Below are positions 6,206 to 13,437 of a stretch of DNA of 16,143 nucleotides, piece by piece. The first letter of the stretch is position 1; each line of letters opens with the position of its first letter. The position numbers and the translations under genes are program-made. This DNA comes from UBA11222 sp030652895 (GTDB lineage: Bacteria; Pseudomonadota; Alphaproteobacteria; UBA11222). The stretch spans positions 1 to 16,143 of the forward strand of contig JBBQCS010000067.1 in the NCBI GenBank assembly GCA_038318895.1, read 5' to 3'. The notes below the pieces were generated by a model. That model had not been told where the DNA came from. It worked only from the letters and a program-made list of their open reading frames with translations, and did not search any database.

Positions 6206-7780
6206 ATGGATATTCGCGAAATTCTGGATGTCTTGATGTTTGCCGGCGCCTGCCTGTTTTTACTCGCGGGTTTTCCAGTTGCATTCACCCTCGCGGGATC
6301 TGCCCTGCTGTTCGCCGTGATCGGCTATTTATTCGGCGTATTCGACTTCTCCTTTGTCGGATTTTTAACACAGCGCATATTCGGCGTAATGACCAATGAC
6401 GTACTGCTTGCGGTGCCCCTGTTTGTCTATATGGGTGTGATGCTGGAGCGCTCGCTGGTCGCCGAAGACCTGCTCGAATCCATGGGTAAGTTGTTTGGCC
6501 GCATGCGAGGCGGATTAGGCATTTCCGTCGCCATCGTCGGCGCATTGCTGGCTGCGTCCACCGGCATAGTCGGCGCGACCGTGGTCACCATGGGCCTGTT
6601 GTCCCTGCCAACCATGTTGAAGCGTGGCTATGACCCGGCGCTTACGGCCGGCGCCATCTGCGCTGCGGGAACGCTTGGACAAATTATACCGCCATCCATT
6701 GTCCTGGTTCTGCTGGGAGACGTGATTTCCAGCGCCTACCAGACGGCGCAATTGGAACAGGGGATTTATTCCCCTGAAACTGTTTCGGTCGGTGATCTGT
6801 TTGCCGGGGCGCTGATACCCGGACTGATGCTGGTGGGATTATATATTCTGTATCTTATCGGTATGGCGTTTTTCCGTCCGGAAACCTCCCCCGCACTATC
6901 GCCGGAAGATACATATTTCGAAAAGCGCAGCGATCTTTACGGCATGCTCTTGCGCACTTTATTGCCGCCGGCAATTCTTATCATTTCCGTGCTGGGATCG
7001 ATTTTAAGTGGCATCGCCACCCCGACAGAAGCCGCAGCCCTTGGTGCGGTGGGCGCCACATTCCTGGCTGGCTGGCGTATCGAGAACGCATATCCCGGGC
7101 CGATTTATGCATCGGCAGCCGGCCTGATCATTTTGCTGGTGCTGGTGCAGCTGTTTGATCTGCGCTATGGCCGTGATGAACTTTCCTCTACCGATCTGCT
7201 GGCGATGATCGCGGCCGCGATCGCAAGCGCCGTGCTTCTCTGGGGACTGGCCATATGTCTTGTGCGCTGCTGGCGCACGGGCACATTGCACGACGTATCG
7301 CGCGCAACGATGGAGATCAGCTCCATGGTGTTTGTCATACTCATTGGCGCGGCGTTGTTCAGCCTGGTATTCAGAGGCCTTGGCGGGGATGAAACCGTTA
7401 CCAACCTGCTGTCAGGTATACCCGGCGGCGTGGTGGGCGCCATGTTAGTGGTGATGGCGGTGATGTTTTTGCTGGGATTTTTTCTCGACTTTATCGAGAT
7501 CATCTTTATCGTCGTGCCTCTGGTCGCGCCCGTATTATTGGGGATGGGGTTAAATCCCGTTTGGCTGGGCGTCATGATCGCGATCAATCTGCAGACCTCG
7601 TTTTTGACGCCACCATTTGGTTTTGCGCTATTCTATCTGCGCGGCGTGGCGCCGCCGGAAGTCACCACCATGCATATTTATAAGGGCATTATTCCCTTCG
7701 TTTTGATTCAGATGTTGATGCTGCTCCTTCTGGCCGGCTTTCCCCAGATAGCTCTGTGGCTCCCGTCAACGCTTAAGTGA
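6206..7780 (+). CDS. dctM: TRAP transporter large permease, DctM subunit, with extra internal segment
   Basis: The ion-coupled transport subunit of the TRAP system, in the inner membrane. Family landmarks are LFVYMGVMLERSLVAEDLL (72-90), GGLGISVAIVGALLAASTGIVGATVVTMG (102-130), GTLGQIIPPSIVLVLLGD (155-172), SGIATPTEAAALGAVGAT (268-285) and the C-terminal NLQTSFLTPPFGFALFYLRGVAP (461-483). The last wording fits the TakP/mannitol subgroup. At 524 residues it is about 100 longer than the common DctM of roughly 425. Much of the excess is a segment at about 291-355 holding two hydrophobic stretches (302-317 and 331-353) just after the PTEAAALG motif. The reading frame is intact through it. The start ATG is 4 bases after the dctQ stop without a strong ribosome site, again suggesting coupling. 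Substrate specificity resides mainly in the receptor. Confidence 0.93.
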   Translation: MDIREILDVLMFAGACLFLLAGFPVAFTLAGSALLFAVIGYLFGVFDFSFVGFLTQRIFGVMTNDVLLAVPLFVYMGVMLERSLVAEDLLESMGKLFGRMRGGLGISVAIVGALLAASTGIVGATVVTMGLLSLPTMLKRGYDPALTAGAICAAGTLGQIIPPSIVLVLLGDVISSAYQTAQLEQGIYSPETVSVGDLFAGALIPGLMLVGLYILYLIGMAFFRPETSPALSPEDTYFEKRSDLYGMLLRTLLPPAILIISVLGSILSGIATPTEAAALGAVGATFLAGWRIENAYPGPIYASAAGLIILLVLVQLFDLRYGRDELSSTDLLAMIAAAIASAVLLWGLAICLVRCWRTGTLHDVSRATMEISSMVFVILIGAALFSLVFRGLGGDETVTNLLSGIPGGVVGAMLVVMAVMFLLGFFLDFIEIIFIVVPLVAPVLLGMGLNPVWLGVMIAINLQTSFLTPPFGFALFYLRGVAPPEVTTMHIYKGIIPFVLIQMLMLLLLAGFPQIALWLPSTLK

Positions 7781-7804
7781 CATTCATTTAATGGGAACGT
7801 ACAT

Positions 7805-8308
7805 ATGAATTTGCGGGACTTGTGGCGGAATTTGGACGACGCCAGCAGACAGGCGTTTTTTCGCACCGTTATGTGGATCACATTGATTGTTGGCACCGTA
7901 TATACTCTCGGCCAATCGGATTTCGTCGAGGATCTTACGCCGCTGGCGGTCAGGATCGAATTGCCTGAACAAATAATGGTTCCCAAAAGCAATAGGACGG
8001 TCAGTCTGCCGGTCAGTGTGCGGCTAAAAAACAATACGCAAGAGACGGCGCTGCTTGAAGTGCCATCGCCGTGCAACATCGTTCGCTGGTTTATCATCAC
8101 CAAAGACGGCGAGTTCGTGCAAGCGGCCAGTGAAGAAGTCTGCACGCAGATTGTCATGAAGGCGAATTTACCCGCTGGACAATTTTCACTGGATGATTTC
8201 GTAATTCCGCTGGATACGCAACGTTACGAAGCAGGGGTGCACTATAGACTGATGGTGCGCTACTGGGGCGAGGATGGCAGCAAGGACTTCGAAGTCCAAT
8301 TTGAATAA
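7805..8308 (+). CDS. Membrane-anchored, probably periplasmic beta-rich protein of unknown function
   Basis: I do not recognise this 167-residue protein with confidence. The N-terminal 20 residues are charged, followed by one hydrophobic helix at about 20-36 (TVMWITLIVGTVYTLG). The remainder is predicted to be beta-strand rich and without further helices, placing it in the periplasm if the helix is a signal anchor. Two cysteines, C90 and C113, bracket a WFIITKDGEFV segment and could form a disulfide. The pattern of a polar aromatic strand, then LPAG (122-125), then YEAGVHYRLMVRYWG (141-155), loosely resembles Ig-like BsuPI domains, but this is weak. GGGA lies about 9 bases before the ATG. It starts 24 bases after dctM with no terminator between, so it is probably part of the TRAP transcript. 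Possible roles include assembly or stability of the transporter; none is shown by the sequence. Confidence 0.8.
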   Translation: MNLRDLWRNLDDASRQAFFRTVMWITLIVGTVYTLGQSDFVEDLTPLAVRIELPEQIMVPKSNRTVSLPVSVRLKNNTQETALLEVPSPCNIVRWFIITKDGEFVQAASEEVCTQIVMKANLPAGQFSLDDFVIPLDTQRYEAGVHYRLMVRYWGEDGSKDFEVQFE

Positions 8309-8313
8309 AGCTT

Positions 8314-10542
8314 TCAGGCGAACTTGTTGCTGCGCGGGAAACCGCGCGGTGGCAAACGTCCGGCCTGGGAGCGTTTAGCGACCCATTCCTGCAAATTCTG
8401 CTCGCTCTGACGGCGTCCCGACCGGTCCTGCCAGCTCAAACCATCTGCAAGGGTAAACATTTTTGCATCGCTCAGGCCGCCATCCTTGTAACGCTGCAAA
8501 ATCACGCCCTTGCCACGCGTCATGACCGGCACTTCATCGCGGGCGAATATCAGCAATTTGCGATTGTCGCCCACCACGGCAATCGAATCCCCGACTGCGG
8601 GCGTACACACATGCGCCTCGACATCACCGGAAACATTCAGCACCTGTTTGCCATTGCGGGTGGCCGCCACCACTTCGGATTCGGCGACAATGAACCCGTG
8701 CCCATTACTGGACGCCACCAGCAGTGAGCGTTCCGGGTCATGCACCAGGATCGTCACAATGTCATGATCATTATCCAGATCGATCATCAGCCGCACCGGT
8801 TCGCCATGGCCGCGCCCACCGGGCAATTTGTCGCAGCGCAAGGTATAAAAGCGCCCGTTGCTGGCGAACAGGATCAGCCGGTCGGTGGTTTGCGCCTGCA
8901 ACCAGAAGGCCGGACCATCGCCATCCTTGTATTTCAGTTCCGGGTCTACCGGCAGATGGCCTTTTAGCTGGCGTATCCAGCCTTTTTGCGAACATACAAT
9001 GGTGACAGGCTCGCGTTCGATCATCACCTCCAGCGGAATTTCATCCATTGCCGGGGCGTCGGTAATTGTGGTGCGCCGTTTGCCAAGCGCCGTCTTGGGG
9101 CCAAATTTCACGCGCAGCGCCTTCAAATCTTCAGCTATCTTTTCCCACTGCTTTTCATCCGATTTAAGCAAGCCCATAAGCAGTTTGCGTTCATCGGACA
9201 GCGCTTTATGTTCACGCCGCAGCGCCATTTCCTCAAGTTTGCGCAGGGCCCGCAACCGCATATCCAGAATCGCCTCGGCCTGAATATCCGTCAGTTTGAA
9301 AGCCTGGATCAGCTTGGGTTTCGGTTCGTCCTCGTTACGGATAATCCTGATGATCTTGTCGAGGTTTAGGAACGCGATGAGATATCCGTCCAGCACTTCC
9401 AGCCGGTGTTCAATGCGCGCCAGCCGGTAATTTGAACGCCGTACCAGCACTTCCTTGCGATGGTCCAGAAACGCGCGCAACGCATCGCGCAGGCTCATCA
9501 CACCGGGCACCAGATTGCGGTCCAGCACATTCAGGTTGAGCGGAATACGCACTTCGAGATCGCTGAACTGGAACAATTGACGCATCAGCATTTCCGGCTC
9601 GACCGTACGGGTTCGCGGTTCCAGAACAATACGGATATCTTCGGCCGATTCATCGCGAATATCCCCAAGCAGCGACAGCTTGCGGTTGTTGATCAGTTCC
9701 GCCACTTTCTCGATCAGCTTGCCCTTCTGCACCTGATAGGGAATTTCCGTCACGACAATCTGATAACCGCTGCGCGGGGTTTTCTCGATCTCCCAGCGGG
9801 CGCGAACGCGAAACCCGCCGCGCCCCGTGGTATAGGCCTCAAGAATGCTGGCGCGTGGTTCGATCATCACGCCACCAGTCGGAAAATCAGGCCCCGGAAC
9901 AAAGTCCAGTAGTTTCTCGATGCCCGCATTGGGGTGCTTGATCATATGCAACATGGCGTCGCACAGTTCCGCCACATTATGCGGCGGAATGCTGGTGGCC
10001 ATACCCACCGCAATACCGGTCGCGCCGTTCGCCAGCAGATTGGGGAACGCTGCGGGCAACACCAGCGGCTCGCTTTCTTCGCCATCATAGGTTTCGCGAA
10101 AATCGACAGCGTCCTCGTCAATACCTTCCAGCAGCGCCTGCGCCACCTCGGTCAGCCGGGTTTCGGTATAGCGCATGGCGGCGGCGTTATCACCATCGAC
10201 ATTGCCGAAATTTCCCTGTCCGTCGATCAGAGGATAACGGATGGAAAAATCCTGCGCCAGACGCACCAGGGCGTCGTACACTGATTGGTCCCCATGCGGA
10301 TGATATTTGCCGATCACATCGCCAACGACCCGCGCGGACTTCTTGAAACCGGATGCCGGATCAAGCCGCAATTGCCGCATGGCGTAAAGCAGGCGCCGGT
10401 GCACAGGCTTCAGCCCGTCGCGCACATCGGGCAACGCCCGGTGCATGATGGTGGATAGCGCATAGGCCAGATAGCGCTCGGCCAGGGCGTCCCCCAGCGG
10501 CGTATCGGTAATTTCTGATTCGGGCGTCAGCAGGTCGCTCAT
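8314..10542 (-). CDS. parC: DNA topoisomerase IV subunit A
   Basis: The cleavage-rejoining subunit of topoisomerase IV, which with ParE decatenates daughter chromosomes and relaxes supercoils. The 742 residues match alphaproteobacterial ParC. The N-terminus shows YLAYALSTIMHRALPDVRDGLKPVHRR (24-50), the winged-helix segment GKYHPHGD (78-85) and the catalytic tyrosine Y125 within AAAMRYTETRL. The coiled-coil tower and breakage-reunion domain follow to about residue 480. The C-terminal half is a degenerate beta-pinwheel without a GyrA-box (QRRGGKG), which separates it from GyrA. In the quinolone-contact helix the sequence reads GDQSVYDALV, so Q86 sits at the E. coli Ser80 position and D90 at Glu84. 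parE is not in the window. The gene starts opposite DUF2842 and ends 5 bases from the convergent TRAP-linked gene. Confidence 0.95.
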   Translation of the reverse strand: MSDLLTPESEITDTPLGDALAERYLAYALSTIMHRALPDVRDGLKPVHRRLLYAMRQLRLDPASGFKKSARVVGDVIGKYHPHGDQSVYDALVRLAQDFSIRYPLIDGQGNFGNVDGDNAAAMRYTETRLTEVAQALLEGIDEDAVDFRETYDGEESEPLVLPAAFPNLLANGATGIAVGMATSIPPHNVAELCDAMLHMIKHPNAGIEKLLDFVPGPDFPTGGVMIEPRASILEAYTTGRGGFRVRARWEIEKTPRSGYQIVVTEIPYQVQKGKLIEKVAELINNRKLSLLGDIRDESAEDIRIVLEPRTRTVEPEMLMRQLFQFSDLEVRIPLNLNVLDRNLVPGVMSLRDALRAFLDHRKEVLVRRSNYRLARIEHRLEVLDGYLIAFLNLDKIIRIIRNEDEPKPKLIQAFKLTDIQAEAILDMRLRALRKLEEMALRREHKALSDERKLLMGLLKSDEKQWEKIAEDLKALRVKFGPKTALGKRRTTITDAPAMDEIPLEVMIEREPVTIVCSQKGWIRQLKGHLPVDPELKYKDGDGPAFWLQAQTTDRLILFASNGRFYTLRCDKLPGGRGHGEPVRLMIDLDNDHDIVTILVHDPERSLLVASSNGHGFIVAESEVVAATRNGKQVLNVSGDVEAHVCTPAVGDSIAVVGDNRKLLIFARDEVPVMTRGKGVILQRYKDGGLSDAKMFTLADGLSWQDRSGRRQSEQNLQEWVAKRSQAGRLPPRGFPRSNKFA
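8332..8347 (+). other. GNRA-tetraloop hairpin in the 3' region of the TRAP-operon transcript
   Basis: Read on the plus strand, GCGCGG-GAAA-CCGCGC forms a perfect six-pair GC stem closed by a GAAA tetraloop. It starts 24 bases after the stop of the preceding plus-strand gene and lies inside the 3' end of parC, which occupies the other strand. No U-run follows, so it is not a standard intrinsic terminator; it might stabilise the 3' end. It may also be a by-product of the parC codons. Confidence 0.3.
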
Positions 10543-10548
10543 GTCCGG

Positions 10549-10576
10549 CTTATAGCATCGGTTTGTTGCTTGTGCA
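10549..10576 (-). promoter_or_regulatory. Candidate parC promoter, possibly giving a leaderless mRNA
   Basis: On the minus strand a TATAAG (-10 like, five of six matches) at 10549-10554 is preceded after 16 bases by TGCACA (-35 like, four of six) at 10571-10576. The -10 ends only 6 bases before the parC ATG, so transcription would start at or next to the A of the start codon. The lack of a clear Shine-Dalgarno sequence before parC (GCCGGAC only) is consistent with this. Confidence 0.3.
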
Positions 10577-10630
10577 GCCCTATCCGGCTATTGAAATGAA
10601 TGTCTGGCCTCACAATGCAGGAAATAGCTT

Positions 10631-10825
10631 ATGCCCTTGCGGCAGCGCAAACTTGTCGGCTCGTTCATCCTGCTCATCTGGATGCTGGTTTACACCATGA
10701 TCTGCGTACAGGTCGCGGTGCACTGGCTGCCGGACTCGCATATTGCACGGCTGATTTTCTACCCGATCGCGGGCATCATATGGGTATTTCCCGCAAAGCC
10801 GCTGCTATTCTGGATGCGGGGATAG
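10631..10825 (+). CDS. DUF2842 family small inner-membrane protein
   Basis: A 64-residue protein with the DUF2842 pattern: a short basic N-terminus MPLRQRKLVGS, a first helix at about 11-30 (FILLIWMLVYTMICVQVAVH), a loop WLPDS, then a second helix at about 38-55 ending in IWVFPAKPLLFWM. The W-x-x-P-x-x-P segment near the C-terminus is the most conserved part of the family. DUF2842 proteins are two-helix membrane proteins of unknown function that I know mainly from Alphaproteobacteria. The start ATG is preceded by AGGA at 8-9 bases. A longer reading in another frame (10600-10902) overlaps this gene, but lacks recognisable content. The gene diverges from parC and converges on pnp, sharing the hairpin terminator at 10838. 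Confidence 0.85.
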   Translation: MPLRQRKLVGSFILLIWMLVYTMICVQVAVHWLPDSHIARLIFYPIAGIIWVFPAKPLLFWMRG

Positions 10826-10837
10826 GCTTCAAAACTA

Positions 10838-10867
10838 ATCCCGATGCGGCCTCAGCCGCATCGGGAT
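10838..10867. terminator. Strong GC-rich hairpin terminator between DUF2842 and pnp
   Basis: ATCCCGATGCGGC (10838-10850) and GCCGCATCGGGAT (10855-10867) are perfect reverse complements around a CTCA loop, giving a 13-pair stem. On the minus strand it is followed by TAGTTTTG, a short U-run, so it is a credible intrinsic terminator for the infB-rbfA-truB-rpsO-pnp transcript, 54 bases after the pnp stop. On the plus strand it begins 12 bases after the DUF2842 stop, but only a weak T-run follows, so termination there is less certain. Confidence 0.85.
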
Positions 10868-10921
10868 CAATGTTTCTCGCGAGATATTGCTGCACCGGCT
10901 GACAGTCCGGCTCCAGGCTGT

Positions 10922-13102
10922 CTAGTCCCTGTCACGCCGGGGCGGACGGCGCTCTCTGCCGCCACCACCGCCGCCTGCGGGGCGTTCGCGGGCCTCAACG
11001 CCAGGAATTTCCTCGCCGGTTTCCTGATTGACATAGCGCATGGACAGCCGCGTTTTGCCGCGGTCATCCGTACCCAGGAACTTTACCCAGACACTGTCGC
11101 CTTCCTTGATCATGTCGGAAACTTTTTCAACGCGCCCTTCGGACAGTTCCGACACGTGCACCAGCCCGTCTTTTTTGCCGATGAAGTTCACGAACGCACC
11201 AAAATCGAGGACCTTGACGACCTTGCCCTGATAAATACCGCCCGGTTCTGCTTCGGCGACGATTTCGTTGATGAGCGCCACCGCTTTTTTGACGCTTTCT
11301 TCATCCGGCGACGCGATCTTGATGATACCTTCGTCGTTAATGTCCACCTTGGCGCCGGATTCAGCGACAATACCCTGAATCACTTTGCCGCCCGAACCGA
11401 TCACTTCGCGGATTTTCTCGACCGGGACCGTGATGGTGGTGATGCGCGGCGCATTGGCGTTCAGATTGCCGCGCGAAACCGTCAGCGCCTTCGCCATTTC
11501 TCCGAGTATATGCAGGCGCCCGCCCTTGGCCTGGCCAAGTGCGATCTGCATGATTTCTTCGGTAATGCCAGTGATCTTGATATCCATTTGCAGAGACGTG
11601 ATACCAACATCCGTGCCCGCGACCTTGAAGTCCATGTCGCCCAAATGGTCCTCGTCGCCCAGAATATCGGAAAGCACCGCGAAGCGATCGCCTTCCTTGA
11701 TCAGGCCCATTGCGATGCCGGCTACGGGACGGGTAATCGGCACGCCCGCATCCATCAGCGACAGTGACGCGCCACATACGGTGGCCATGGAGGACGAGCC
11801 GTTGGATTCGGTAATTTCCGACACCACACGAATAGTGTACGGGAAGTTCTCATACAGCGGCAGCACCGCGCGCATCGCGCGCCACGCCAGCTTGCCGTGG
11901 CCGACCTCGCGCCGTCCGGTAAACCCGAAACGGCCGGTTTCACCCACTGAATAGGGCGGAAAATTGTAGTGCAGCAGGAAACGTTCCTTGTACGAACCAT
12001 GCAACGCATCGACCCATTGTTCATCCTCGCCGGTGCCCAGCGTGGTGACAACCAGCGCCTGGGTTTCACCACGTGTGAACAGCGCGGCGCCGTGGGTGCG
12101 CGGCAGCACGCCAACCTCAGCAATGATCGGCCGCACGTCCGCCAGCCCGCGGCCGTCGATACGCTTTTTAGTGTCGAGAATATTGCCCCGCACCACATTC
12201 TTTTCCAGCTTCTTGAACTGTTCGCCGACGCCGGATTCCAGATGCAGGCCAATCTCTTCCAGACCGGACAGAATAGCCTTTTTCACCGACGCGACTTTTT
12301 CCTGACGGACCAGTTTGCTGACTTCTTCATAGGCGCCGCGCAACAGGTTTTCGCCGATTTCGCGCACCTTGTGCCCCAGGCTTTCGTCATGGGACGCCTT
12401 CTCAATATTCCAGGGTTCCTTGGCGGCTTTTTCCGCCAGATCAATGATCGCGCCAATCACCGCCTGCATTTCCCGGTGGCCAAACATCACGGCGCCCAGC
12501 ATGACTTCTTCGGAAAGTTCCCTGGCTTCGGATTCCACCATCAAAACGGCGTCCTGGGTGCCCGCGACAAGCAGGTCAAGCGAGCCTTCCTTGATATCGT
12601 CGATCTGCGGGTTCAGAACATATTCGCCGTTCTTGTACCCGACACGGCAGCCGCCAATCGGCCCCATGAATGGAATGCCGGAAATTGTCAACGCCGCCGA
12701 TGCCGCAATCAATGCAACTACGTCGGGATCGTTTTCCATATCATGGCTGAGAACCGTGCAGATGACTTGCGTCTCATTACGGAAACCATCAACGAACAGC
12801 GGACGGATCGGACGGTCGATCAGGCGTGACGTAAGGGTTTCCTTTTCCGTCGGGCGCCCTTCGCGTTTGAAAAAACCGCCGGGAATTTTACCCGCCGCAT
12901 AGGTGCGCTCGACATAGTCAACAGTCAGCGGAAAGAAATCTATGCCGGCGCGGGGCTGGCGTGCGGCGACAACTGTCGCCAGCACGCTGCTTTCGCCATA
13001 TTGCACAAGCACTGCGCCATCGGCCTGACGGGCGATTCTGCCGGTTTCAAACCGAAGCGGACGTCCGCCCCACATGATTTCTTTGCGGTGAATTTCAAAC
13101 AT
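10922..13102 (-). CDS. pnp: Polyribonucleotide nucleotidyltransferase (PNPase)
   Basis: A trimeric 3'-5' phosphorolytic exoribonuclease and RNA polymerase, central to mRNA decay and part of the degradosome in many bacteria. The 726 residues show two RNase PH-like domains (about 1-225 and 310-545) joined by an all-helical linker, then a KH domain (about 555-615) with its IGSGGK loop at 568-573, then an S1 domain (about 622-690). Active-site residues are all present: R397, R398 and H402 in GRREVGHG, S437 and S438 in NGSSSMA, and D485 and D491 in GDEDHLGDMD. Numbering is one below E. coli. The protein ends in a Gly-rich, Arg-rich tail (709-726). The ATG has AAGGAAG a few bases upstream. It is the last gene of the infB-rbfA-truB-rpsO-pnp run, 65 bases after rpsO. 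Confidence 0.97.
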   Translation of the reverse strand: MFEIHRKEIMWGGRPLRFETGRIARQADGAVLVQYGESSVLATVVAARQPRAGIDFFPLTVDYVERTYAAGKIPGGFFKREGRPTEKETLTSRLIDRPIRPLFVDGFRNETQVICTVLSHDMENDPDVVALIAASAALTISGIPFMGPIGGCRVGYKNGEYVLNPQIDDIKEGSLDLLVAGTQDAVLMVESEARELSEEVMLGAVMFGHREMQAVIGAIIDLAEKAAKEPWNIEKASHDESLGHKVREIGENLLRGAYEEVSKLVRQEKVASVKKAILSGLEEIGLHLESGVGEQFKKLEKNVVRGNILDTKKRIDGRGLADVRPIIAEVGVLPRTHGAALFTRGETQALVVTTLGTGEDEQWVDALHGSYKERFLLHYNFPPYSVGETGRFGFTGRREVGHGKLAWRAMRAVLPLYENFPYTIRVVSEITESNGSSSMATVCGASLSLMDAGVPITRPVAGIAMGLIKEGDRFAVLSDILGDEDHLGDMDFKVAGTDVGITSLQMDIKITGITEEIMQIALGQAKGGRLHILGEMAKALTVSRGNLNANAPRITTITVPVEKIREVIGSGGKVIQGIVAESGAKVDINDEGIIKIASPDEESVKKAVALINEIVAEAEPGGIYQGKVVKVLDFGAFVNFIGKKDGLVHVSELSEGRVEKVSDMIKEGDSVWVKFLGTDDRGKTRLSMRYVNQETGEEIPGVEARERPAGGGGGGRERRPPRRDRD

Positions 13103-13128
13103 TCTTCTTCCTTATCAACTATTTCAGG

Positions 13129-13148
13129 CTCTGGCCCCTTGGCCAGAG
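13129..13148 (-). promoter_or_regulatory. Stem-loop in the rpsO-pnp spacer / pnp leader
   Basis: CTCTGGCC and GGCCAGAG are perfect reverse complements around a four-base loop, giving an eight-pair stem 26 bases upstream of the pnp start and 19 bases after the rpsO stop. No U-run follows on the minus strand (CCTGAAATAG), so it is not a clear terminator. In enterobacteria the equivalent leader carries an RNase III-cleaved hairpin through which PNPase represses itself, and this may be an analogue. That role is inference. Confidence 0.5.
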
Positions 13149-13167
13149 CGGCGTCCGCCAATTCCAG

Positions 13168-13437
13168 TTAACGGCGCAGGCCAAGCCGCTGGATCAACGA
13201 TGCATAGCGTGGTTGATCTTCGCGTTTGACATAATCCAGCAATTTACGGCGCAGATTGACCATCTTGATCAAACCACGGCGTGAATGGTTGTCATGAGTA
13301 TGTTCTTTAAAGTGCGCGGTCAGATTATTGATCCGTTCGGTCAAAACCGCAACCTGCACATCGGAGGAGCCGGTATCGCCAGATTTACGGCCATACTCAG
13401 CCATCAGCGCCTGCTTGCGCTCAGGTGTAATCGACAT
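13168..13437 (-). CDS. rpsO: 30S ribosomal protein S15
   Basis: An 89-residue ribosomal protein of standard length that binds 16S rRNA helices 20-22 early in 30S assembly. The sequence is canonical: MSITPERKQALMAEYGRK at the start, TGSSDVQVAVLTERI at 22-36, HTHDNHSRRGLIKMV with the rRNA-contacting His/Asp/Ser cluster at about 46-60, and RRKLLDYVKREDQPRY after it. The ATG at 13437 lies inside the 3' end of truB, overlapping its last 17 bases. The likely ribosome site AGGAG, about 12 bases upstream, is therefore in truB coding sequence. Translation is probably coupled to truB, and any S15 autoregulatory RNA fold would have to share bases with truB codons. pnp follows after 65 bases. Confidence 0.97.
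   Translation of the reverse strand: MSITPERKQALMAEYGRKSGDTGSSDVQVAVLTERINNLTAHFKEHTHDNHSRRGLIKMVNLRRKLLDYVKREDQPRYASLIQRLGLRR

Noticed and set aside
8314..10542. GyrA rather than ParC
   Set aside because: The length of 742 residues, the missing GyrA-box and the short pinwheel region fit ParC.
10600..10902. 100-codon frame overlapping the DUF2842 gene
   Set aside because: It runs through the terminator hairpin and has no family features. The overlapping 64-codon frame has a good ribosome site and a clear DUF2842 pattern.
10844..11767. 307-codon plus-strand open frame
   Set aside because: It lies wholly antisense to pnp, whose catalytic and RNA-binding motifs are complete. The frame starts in the terminator hairpin and its translation has no recognisable domain; it arises from GC-rich codon bias.
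11969..12829. 286-codon plus-strand open frame
   Set aside because: It is antisense to the first RNase PH domain of pnp. The composition is typical of a shadow frame, and no ribosome site or family motif is seen.
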